From: Strigamia acuminata
Taxonomy: Eukaryota; Arthropoda; Chilopoda; Geophilomorpha; Linotaeniidae
Assembly (NCBI GenBank): GCA_949358305.1
Contig: OX442316.1
Location: 18,290,001-18,354,000, forward strand
Direction: 5' to 3'
DNA length: 64,000 bases
Numbering within the stretch: the first letter of the stretch is position 1; each line of letters starts with the position of its first letter. The notes below the pieces were generated by a model. That model made no database searches, was not told the DNA's origin, and saw nothing but the letters and a program-made list of their open reading frames with translations. The position numbers were made by a program, and so were the translations under genes. Positions 47,943-56,258 of the stretch are shown here, piece by piece.

Positions 47943-50900
47943 GCCATGGCGAGTTTAATCTCTGCCATCTGCTTCATTATCGCGTCAAACTTAGCGTCTT
48001 CTTTCGCTGTTCTTGGGCACTCATTGGAATAGTGACCCGGTTGGTTACACTTAAAACAACGAATATTTGATTTGTCTCTTGGGGCTTCAATCGATTTCTT
48101 TTTTTCAGGGTCTACTTTCGACGGTGGCGTGTAATTTTTTCGAAAATACTTCGGAATTCGGCCGGCATTTGGTTTTAACCTGGCGCGAAATTCTTCTACC
48201 GCTCTATCTCGATGGATGAGATGTACTAGCGGTCCTTCCTCATCGCAACCCGTTGATAAGGTATCGCGATAGCTTCGTATTTCTTCGTCCGTCGAATAAT
48301 CGTCTTTTTCTTCTTTTTCGTCTGATTTTCCGACATTTTGTTCGGCTTCCTCCCCCTCCTTGACCTCCTCCAGTGTCGCTTGCATGGCTGACGCTGTCGG
48401 TGCCTTTTTAGGGGCGGCCAATGGGTTGGAAGGCAGCGTGGATGTCAGTTTATTTTTTATTTGTAAACCAACGCTAGCTTCTGCCAGCTCCATTATACCG
48501 CTAAGATATTCAGTAGGGCGCATGATTTTGTCTGTCGCCCCATATCTTTCCGCACTCAACTTGAGACGTTTAGCGGTTGCTGCTTTCTCCGCTTCTGGTA
48601 AAGCGGAATAATATCTCTTCTCGATATCTATCGTGTTCTCGAACAGGAAGGCGCTCATTTCTTCGTAGCTGCCTCCTGTCGGTGCCCTTTCTTCAAGTAG
48701 CACCCGTTGCGAGTATTCCGACAAACCGCCGAGAAAGAAAAGGTTGAATCCCGTGGCATGAAATTCCATCGGGGCCTTTTCGAACAACAATCTGGCGCGA
48801 ATGTCGTAATCCATTATGGTTTCACCAGGCATCTGGCGAAGACCTCGCATCTTTCGGCTCACCTCTTCGGGTGTCTCGCCGTAGCGCAGGTCGAATCTCA
48901 TTAAAAAGTCGTCCCAATTGACGCCTTTCAATCCTTGGTACCACTCACGTGCCGAGCCTGTCATTAGCTCGACAATACCGTGGGTGAGCATGTCTCCTAC
49001 GGTGGCTTTAGTGGCAGTCTTAATCCGAATTACTTCGTCAAGGAAGCGATCTCCCGCTTTCCATGACCCGTCGAAACGGTTCTGAATATAAAATTGCCAC
49101 CTAATATTCCCGGTAACACTCATGGTGTCACGTCGGGAGACAGCGTATTTTTTCTTTACGCGGTCACCAGTGTTACGATTACGATCATTTCGTTTGCTCA
49201 GATCGATTCCTTCGGCTTTTAACGAGCCAAGCAGGGCTCTTCCAAGCTCTCCCATCGTATACTGCCGACCCGTCGAATCGGTAAACGCGCTTTGTCGGGG
49301 AAGGTCCTGAAACTCCTCCCGTCGGTGGTCGCTATTTTCCGATCGACGTCGTTTCTCTCTATCGCGCGGAGAGTTGGATCTCTTCCGGCGATTACTTGAC
49401 TTATCATTTCGTCTGTCGTCGTTGGACGAGGGGTCGGAGCTGGGGTCGGGAGACGGTGAGCGGCGTGGCGGGTTGCGCCGTGAAGAGTTTGACTCTTTCC
49501 GGCCCCTACGACGGTCGTCACGTTCCCTTTCCCTGCGTTCATCGCGTTCTCTTTCCCTTCGTCTTTCTCCGGAACCTCTCTCCGAATCGTGATGACTGGG
49601 TGCATTCGACTCCAGTTCATCCGACGACGAATCACTGTTTCCGTAGTGATACTGTTGCTGTCCTCTTTCGCGTTGACGTTCCTCTCGTGACGATGTGCGG
49701 TCTTCGGAAGGTTTTCTCGAAGGTCCGTCGTCTTTGAGGATGGGTACCGGCTGTTGCCAGTCGTTACCCCGCGGGTCGTCGCGTTGTCGGCTCGTGTGAG
49801 TCTGTTCTTCGTTACGACGCGCGTTGTTCGCATTTATTAATCGGTTGATAGCGTTGTTAGTGTTATCGTCTAACGCCATCATGCGAGGTCGAACGCGTTG
49901 TTCGGTCGAGACTTCCCGTTTGCGTGGAGTGACTGGCACTTCCTTTTTTCGCTCGGGTTTGGGGCTGACCTTCGGCGTGCGCTTCGGGTCGCCTTCTACG
50001 CTCTCGTCGGACAATTCGGACGAGCTAACTTCTGGCTTGCGAACGGATTTTGGTTTGTCTCGTTGCAGCCTAGTCATGAAAGCTTGTTCAGCTTCTTGTT
50101 GAGAACGGAATGCATAACGATGTGCATGTAAGGCTCGATCAACTATTTCGACTTCTTCTGGAGTAGTCGGAACGCGCTGGGATTTGCCGTACTCGAGAGC
50201 TCGCGCTTCTCTTTCCGCCAGCTTCCGCTTTCTCTCGCGGATGGCTTGTCGGGCCTCATTCTCGGCATCCGCTTCGAATTGAGCGGAGTCTACCATTTGT
50301 TGAGCGTATGCGTCTTCAACAACGGTGATTTCTGGGGATAACCTGTGCGCTCTTAAAGCTGCACGTACGATTTGTAATGTTTCGTACACAGTTATTTTTC
50401 CCGTTGGCAGAGTGTATCGTACACCCTCTGCCTGTGCCAACTGCATCGTGTCAACCAATGTGGCCGAGACGCTGTAAGGCTGGCTCGGAACACGCTCAGT
50501 TTTTGACGCATTGGACTTGTGTCCTTCGGACCTGACCGAAGCTGGGCGGCTTTGCGTAATTGGCGTGTTTAGTGCCGAATTAGCTGTCGTGTTTGAGGCC
50601 GTCTTTTGTATCGGAGACGCCGCTTTCGGACTGCCCACCTCGGTGTCGTGCGTTAGACGAGGCGATGGGTTACGGGATAAAACCTCGTTTCCGCTCGTCT
50701 CGCCGTCACGGTTAGAACGCGGCAGTTTGGAGTGAGATTGCTCTTCACCCCGCTCTGTCTCGTCCAATCGCTGCCTCGTCTCGGAACGAGACGGGTGCGA
50801 TGCCTCTGATGCGCTTCTGCGATCGGGTTTAGGCTTGCGCCGTTTTTGCCTCGCTTCGTGCGCTGAGGCTTTGGGTAAGGGACCTCCAGATCGCAAGTGA

Positions 50901-50977
50901 TAGTCGGCGCCTTTACGACTGCCGGCTCTCTTGTTCGCGTCGGAGTCGGAATCCGTTACTCGGATATTGTCTGCCAT
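47897..50977 (-). CDS. Gag polyprotein, long form (1,026 aa)
   Basis: Start chosen at ATG 50977 (AAAATGG context, 68 nt after the 5' LTR); the frame extends to 51001 only through a TTG. The C-terminal half holds a Retrotrans_gag-like capsid region at about 622-790 (motifs GSAREWYQGL and NWDDFLMRFDLRY) and one CCHC zinc knuckle at 974-987 (CFKCNQPGHYSNEC) for RNA binding. The N-terminal 600 residues are unusual: Ser/Arg/Lys-rich and disordered, with a helical segment repeated as ETLQIVRAALRAHR (199-212) and EEVEIVDRALHAHR (274-287), and an Arg/Glu/Asp/Ser tract at 440-555 resembling RS-domain proteins. Typical Ty3/gypsy Gags are 300-500 residues. The C-terminal KNESKNES encodes the tandem slippery sites. 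Confidence 0.93.
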   Translation of the reverse strand: MADNIRVTDSDSDANKRAGSRKGADYHLRSGGPLPKASAHEARQKRRKPKPDRRSASEASHPSRSETRQRLDETERGEEQSHSKLPRSNRDGETSGNEVLSRNPSPRLTHDTEVGSPKAASPIQKTASNTTANSALNTPITQSRPASVRSEGHKSNASKTERVPSQPYSVSATLVDTMQLAQAEGVRYTLPTGKITVYETLQIVRAALRAHRLSPEITVVEDAYAQQMVDSAQFEADAENEARQAIRERKRKLAEREARALEYGKSQRVPTTPEEVEIVDRALHAHRYAFRSQQEAEQAFMTRLQRDKPKSVRKPEVSSSELSDESVEGDPKRTPKVSPKPERKKEVPVTPRKREVSTEQRVRPRMMALDDNTNNAINRLINANNARRNEEQTHTSRQRDDPRGNDWQQPVPILKDDGPSRKPSEDRTSSREERQRERGQQQYHYGNSDSSSDELESNAPSHHDSERGSGERRRERERDERRERERDDRRRGRKESNSSRRNPPRRSPSPDPSSDPSSNDDRRNDKSSNRRKRSNSPRDREKRRRSENSDHRREEFQDLPRQSAFTDSTGRQYTMGELGRALLGSLKAEGIDLSKRNDRNRNTGDRVKKKYAVSRRDTMSVTGNIRWQFYIQNRFDGSWKAGDRFLDEVIRIKTATKATVGDMLTHGIVELMTGSAREWYQGLKGVNWDDFLMRFDLRYGETPEEVSRKMRGLRQMPGETIMDYDIRARLLFEKAPMEFHATGFNLFFLGGLSEYSQRVLLEERAPTGGSYEEMSAFLFENTIDIEKRYYSALPEAEKAATAKRLKLSAERYGATDKIMRPTEYLSGIMELAEASVGLQIKNKLTSTLPSNPLAAPKKAPTASAMQATLEEVKEGEEAEQNVGKSDEKEEKDDYSTDEEIRSYRDTLSTGCDEEGPLVHLIHRDRAVEEFRARLKPNAGRIPKYFRKNYTPPSKVDPEKKKSIEAPRDKSNIRCFKCNQPGHYSNECPRTAKEDAKFDAIMKQMAEIKLAMAKNESKNESAQAAKK

Positions 50978-51025
50978 TTTTGGGTATGAAAATGATCTCA
51001 AGTTCTATTCGAGTCGTTTAAATCG

Positions 51026-51043
51026 ATCCCGGACAGGCCCCCA
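51026..51043 (-). other. Primer binding site, tRNA-Pro-like
   Basis: TGGGGGCCTGTCCGGGAT on the minus strand starts two bases (CG) after the 5' LTR. It is complementary to an 18-nt tRNA 3' end ending CCA. Compared with the common eukaryotic tRNA-Pro 3' end it differs at two adjacent acceptor-stem positions, so either the host tRNA differs there or the match is 16/18. Confidence 0.85.
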
Positions 51044-51045
51044 CG

Positions 51046-52040
51046 TGTCGCGCTCAACTCGGTCTGTCGCTGATACGTGGTATGAGTCACTCTCTGATCT
51101 CGCAATACCGCTTTACTCAAGCGGTTACCCAAATAATGTAACACGGCAAGACAATGTAAAAGGTAAATATAATAAATGTATTTATTATACGGGAATATAC
51201 AGTTAAAAGGGAATAAAATATGTAAGGGAATAAAAAGGTAAAAGGAAAGGGGTGTGAAGTTGGCGGGAAACTGGTCGAGGTCGTCCTTTGTCGCTGTGGA
51301 TCCAAGATGGCGTCCGCGTGGCAACGTGGTGTCGTCTTGGGCCGGCGTGGCAATGAATGGCGTCCTCGTCTCACGTTTCTCGTTCGGTCCTTCGGGCTCA
51401 CGCTGGTCGGGCGCGAGTGAATGCCTGAAAGGTCTTACTTCTGGTCTGTTGTCTAGGTTTAGGGTTTTTTGTAGGTGTCCGGCGATCACACAGCGGCGGA
51501 CGCTTGGTGGTTCCCGGCGATACACACAGCGGCGGGAACGCTCGTCGTGGTTACTGCAATTTAGGCTTGTGCGACCGTTTGTCTGCACAACTCGCTAAAT
51601 TGGAGTAGGTTTACTATTTCTAGCTGGCTTGCTAAAATAGTGTGGTAATCTTGTTTCGCAGGTTACTCTGCGGAGGTTAACACAAATCAATCGTACTCAC
51701 GTTGAAAGTCCCTTGTCCTAGGTCACTCCTGAAGTCTTTGTACTTAGGCTTGATCGTTTTAGGACGTTTGGCTTTTACGTGTATCTTGGTTGATTTTTGT
51801 GTTGGTTCTGCCCGCTCAGTGCAAGGCAAATTCCTTTGCACAAAGCGGGGGTGACAGGTGACTAAAGCCACCCAATAGTGGAGAAGACGAATCTCCCCCA
51901 CTCCCCCAGGGCAGACGCCCGTCCATTGACTGGATGTCAATGCTCTGAGGGAAGGGAGGCGCGCGTGCGACTCCCCTTCTTTACCCGTATGTAGGCCACG
52001 AGAGAAACTCTTCGTGCCCCACCCCAGTCGGGTCACCACA
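51046..52040 (-). repeat. 5' LTR (995 bp)
   Basis: Termini TGTGGTGACC...GAGCGCGACA on the minus strand, with no difference found from the 3' LTR. It should carry the promoter. I see a CCAAT-type box (CTATTGG) but no clear TATA element, so the transcription start is not placed. It contains a splice-donor-like site at 51700, the duplicated GCGAT(A)CACACAGCGGCGG module at 51479-51535, and a YY1-like motif at 51302-51312 (+ reading). Confidence 0.96.
51693..51703 (-). promoter_or_regulatory. Predicted splice donor in the LTR leader
   Basis: CAAC|GTGAGTA on the minus strand (GT at 51700-51699) is a strong 5' splice-site match. If transcription starts upstream of it in the 5' LTR, splicing to the acceptor before 42428 would remove gag and pol and give an ORF3 mRNA. 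The same motif in the 3' LTR lies at about 39174-39184. Confidence 0.4.
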
Positions 52041-52044
52041 AGTT
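52041..52044. repeat. Target-site duplication, right copy (AGTT)
   Basis: AGTT directly after the right LTR, matching 38523-38526. Confidence 0.9.
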
Positions 52045-55000
52045 GGGAGATGTCAGAGAAAGAAAAATGCGCTTAAGGCTCAGCTGGAGATGTTCCGTCG
52101 ATGATGGATGGCGCTGTCATCGCTAGGGGTTTTAAAGCGAGACGTGGAAAAAGTTTTCTTCACTAGAGGGAGTCTGGTTTGGTCGTAATGGCATGCGTAT
52201 TGCGCTTCTGGATTCGGTAATTGGGGCGAGGCGAGCGAATCCCGCTGCGATTGGCCATCCGAGTCCATTAAAAGGGTCGTAGGAAAATGGACCTAATTGA
52301 GTCGACTCCATTAACGGCTCGGCATGGGGCCCTTAGTCGACCCCTGACCAAGATGCGAGTGCATCGCCTCCCGGTGTGTGCCGTGCGAGACAACTGGGGG
52401 TGGAAATTCATTTGGGGTTCCTTATTTCACTTTGCTCGCCGCTGGCAAACCGAGTCCACTTTGATGTAAACAACTATCCTGCAGTGAGTTCTGCTCAATT
52501 AACTTAACTTAGTTGCTTTCTCGCTTTTTCTCGCTTTTCTCGCAACTTTCGTTTCGACCTCGTCGGAAAGAGAAAGCCAAGTTTGCAAATTTGCTTCAAC
52601 TTTCACAAGTCATCGCCTGTGCGTACGCTTTGCTTTCATCCGAATTGCGTCATTTCCTGTCCGATGCAAGTGGTCAATGCTCCACAGCAGTTTTATCTAA
52701 ACCAGATTAAAACACATTACTATGCAGCATTATTCAATTTATTTTAATCTGCATTTAAATGCAGCAAATATGAAGATACTGAAATCAGTTTGGAGGCGAC
52801 CCCAAAGGAACAAGGAAATGAAATGTTCTTCTTCTCTTATTTTTAATAATATTTTTTAAAAAAATAAGTTGAGATGAGTTAAAGTGAAAAACAGGAAAAG
52901 GATGACTTTATCATCTGCTTATATTTAACGTTTTTTCTTCTTGTCAAGGGGAGCGAATGCGGTGGACGAGAGAGAGGCTCATTAAGTATACGAAGCAGCT
53001 GTATTTTTTTTCTATTTTTCTTTTTTTCTTTTTTTCTTTCTTTCTTTCCTGCACTATGCAAAAGTGTGTTTCGATTAAAAAAGATTAAATTATATGGGTG
53101 TGAGAGGTGGACCCTTTTTTATGCTTAAGGGAAACAGGTGGTTTGGAAACGTGACGGAAGTATGCTGTTTTCTTCTTAGAAAAGGTGCTGCTGGCTGATA
53201 GTGTGAACGCGGGTCGTTGTAATGCGAGGTGTGGTGCGTGCAGTTGATACACACGACCAGTTTGTACTTTTCCTTTCTTTTTTGCCCCGTAGAACAAACA
53301 GCAACCCGCACTTCTGTATCGATCTCGTGCGCTGCGGACCACACACAAGTTTGAATTAACGCAAAAGATGGAGAGAGAGAGAGAGAAGACGAAGGAGAAG
53401 AAAAAAGAAAAAGAAAAATGAAAGGCAACGAACGTTTTTCTGTTTCACTCTTTGACGGGACGTGCAGACCTTTCGCTTCACCGCGTTCGTCTCACAGGCC
53501 GTCGCCCCCGATCAGCCAATGGCAGCAGGTTGAGTTCACCTGCACGTGCTTGCACTGGGTGTGTGATAAGATCAGAAAAGAAAATGCCCAACTCGGGCGT
53601 CTTTACCGCCCCTCCCGCTTGACCCCTTCGACCCTCGCCTTGCGTGATTGGTGACATTTTGATGGACAACTCGAGTGGATGGTCGGACGGGGCAAAGCAC
53701 TCGAAAGCGCGCCAGCACACTTGGAACTTGAGGGAAAATGGTGGAAAAGTTAAAAGAACGTCTCGTATCGCGTTGTGCGTTGTTTGTTGTTGTTATTATT
53801 TCGTCGAGGAAGGAAGGAAATGCTCCTACTTAATTGGAACGCACAATTGAACTTTATTTTTTTTTCTTTTTTTCTTTTTGTAAAGGGTAAAAATGGGTGT
53901 AGGTTCACGGCCAGGGACGCGGGCGGTCAGCGAGGCGTGCGTTGGTTTCATTGCAAGCAGTTAAGGATATGCATTTTATGTGGTTTCACTCTCCCACCAG
54001 CAAAGACTGTCACGTAGCATGATGGATGGATTTGTTGTTGTTGCGTTTTGTTCCACCAGAGGCCGCCTGCTCGGTCTTGGTGTATGTCACCCGATAGTAA
54101 TTAGTCTCTATTCACCAACGATGCGAGGTGGACTCGTCCTGCTTTATCTAATAGCTGCTACTAAAAAGAACTAAACATTTTCTTGTTTAATTTTTTCTTC
54201 TTTTTTCCAAACTTATTTTTTTCTCCTTCCTCGAACTCGAAGCAGCTTCGGCTCGACCATATTTGATTCTCTGCAGTCTGCAGTGTCTGCACCCTTCTTC
54301 TTTTTATTATTGTTGTTTATTATTATGCCTTTGCTCTCCTCTTGTCACGTGACATGACAATCCATCAGGAAAATGGCGCGAGATACGTGAGCGAAATAAT
54401 GAAAGAGTGCAGATATAAAAATAGAAAATGGGTTTCTAATGGGCAGAAAAGGTCATTTCGTTTTTCTTTCTTTAATATTTTCATTTTGAAATGCGTTTCT
54501 TTAATCTCTTCATTTTGATTTGATTATCGTATCGTCTGGTTAATCGTTCGTGTAAAAGGTTAAGTTTGTGAGGTCGTTTTGCGAGTGGGCGTTGCCCTTG
54601 ACCATAGTTCACAATCGTCGACCACGCACGCTCTGGCCCCTGGGGAGGTGGCCGGCGAGCAAAGTTGCAAAGCACGGCACCGCTCGGTCTAGGTGGACTT
54701 TGGAGAATTGCCCCGCGCTCTGTGTGCCGAGGGAGGGACAACGTGGAAAGTAAATTTTGATTTTAAGTTTGTTGCTTTGCTTTGCTTTCTTTCTTTCTTT
54801 CTTTCTTTCTCCACAGGTGAAGTTGGGAGTGGTTTTTTGAGTGTTGAAAATTCCACGCTGTTTACATAATTTATTCACGTCGAGATAAAGTTTTGTACTT
54901 AAGTTTTACAAAAGATTTTTCTGATGATTACGATGCTTCAGGGGTCTCGTCATGGCCACGTAATTGCGAGGGCAAACGCTAAGGTCGAGTCGAGTTTTGA

Positions 55001-55915
55001 GGTGTATCGAACAGTTTTGTTGTGTTTTAGTGTTGGCGTGACAACGTGACAACCGAACCGGGCTCGGGTGTTTTTCTTTTTTTTATTTATTTGCGATTTG
55101 CGAGTGGAGTTGGTGTAGTTATTTTTATTTGCGAAGATGTTTCCTAGTTGGTTTGTTTGTGGGTGGGTGGGATTGAATCGGCGTCGGGGAGCCATTGTGT
55201 GCGTGCGGTGACGCGTCCATGGCGCCACAAAAGCTTAGGCGGGACGCGAGCCAATGTGAGGCGATTTATTCCGAAAATGACGTGTTAAATAACAAAGGAA
55301 TCTCAAATCCTAGCAAACAAATGCCTCGTTCACTTTTCACATTTTTCTTTTCTTTTCTTTTCTTATTTTTTATAATTATAATTTTTATTCAAATTCCAAT
55401 TCGAGTTTGACAATTCAAATTTTTATTTTTATTTTTATTTATTTATTTTTAGCTCAAATTGATTTTCGGTCTAATAATTAAAATGCAATTAAAAGAAAAA
55501 AGAGAAATAAATAAATAGATTTGGAGGAAGAAGAAAAAAAAAAGATTTGAAAAGTAACATTAAAAAACATCAGACCGGTTCTAATTGCAACAGCGACTTT
55601 TTCCGCGATCGTTTTGCTGACGTCACATCCCGTCTACTTGTACGGTCGAATTTGGACTCGGCGGGAATACCCCGCAGGGAAATACGCCAGTAATTAGGTT
55701 CGGCCTGCGGGCAGTGGAGTGTTGCGTTCGAAACGCGTGCCGTGTGCAGTGCGTGGAGACCCCTCCTCCCCTGGCTCGTCACCCCTTTCCTTCCTTTCCT
55801 TCCTTTCCCCACTCAACTCCGCACTGCACAGGCACAGCGATGTGTTTGTGTGCTCGTGTGTGCGGTGACTTGACTGCTGACGCTGACTGGTGTGTGTGTG
55901 ATGCAACAAGTTGTT
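52045..55915. other. Host non-coding DNA right of the retrotransposon
   Basis: No gene can be supported. It includes CT- and T-rich tracts (52990-53050, 54786-54810 as (TTTC)n), a GA repeat at about 53371-53386, a CCAAT-containing GC-rich patch near 53500-53530, and GC-rich patches near 54600-54740 and 55720-55830. Open frames are short and without recognisable domains. Confidence 0.45.
52749..52764. repeat. 16-bp perfect palindrome
   Basis: CTGCATTTAAATGCAG is its own reverse complement and lies in AT-rich sequence. Confidence 0.9.
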
Positions 55916-55949
55916 CGTTTCGTTTCGTTTCGTTTCGTTTCGTTTCGTT
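55916..55949 (+). repeat. (CGTTT)n pentamer array
   Basis: Almost seven tandem CGTTT units sit directly upstream of a GC-rich candidate first exon. Confidence 0.95.
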
Positions 55950-56258
55950 CTCCTGACCGGTTCCAACTCCACTTTGCTCGCACACTTTGTTCGGCGTCGG
56001 CTGCGGAGCGGACGTGTTCCCAACTCGGTGCAGCGGTGGCGGCGAGGCGGCGGCGTCGTGCGAGCCGCGCGTCCTTGGAGTGTGTCCGTTCTGGACTCCC
56101 TCGGGAGCTATTGGCTTTGCAACTCGCTCTCCACTTACTTTTATGGCCCTGGATTTTCGGGCCCGGGGATTTATGGACCAATATTGCCATGGCAATCATG
56201 ATAACAACAACAACTGTCGATACATCGTGTTTGTGCGTGGGTGCAATCACCACTAATG
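55950..56258 (+). CDS. Candidate first exon with 5' UTR, unknown gene
   Basis: A GC- and CpG-rich 300-bp block ends in a consensus donor (AATG|GTAAGT). Within it, at 56189, is an ATG in perfect initiation context (GCCATGG) opening 23 codons (MAIMITTTTVDTSCLCVGAI then TTN) that leave in phase 1. The start of transcription is not identifiable; the left boundary given is simply the end of the pentamer array. The frame is also open upstream of that ATG with a Leu-rich stretch, so the start is not certain. The phase does not fit the next candidate exon at 60826 directly, so another exon would be needed or they are unrelated. No family is recognised. Confidence 0.3.

Larger units (their letters stand above)
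38527..52040 (-). mobile_element. Full-length Ty3/gypsy-type LTR retrotransposon
   Basis: A 13,514-bp element oriented on the minus strand: 5' LTR 51046-52040, primer binding site, gag, frameshift signal, pol, a structured spacer, ORF3, polypurine tract, 3' LTR 38527-39521. Domain order protease-RT-RNase H-integrase identifies the Ty3/gypsy (Metaviridae) type. All three frames are uninterrupted, catalytic residues are present, I found no difference between the two 995-bp LTRs, and a 4-bp AGTT duplication flanks it. This indicates a recent, probably autonomous copy. It is larger than most members of the family (commonly 5-9 kb) because of long LTRs, a long gag and ORF3. Its orientation is opposite to the presumed + strand transcription of the host region. 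Confidence 0.97.
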
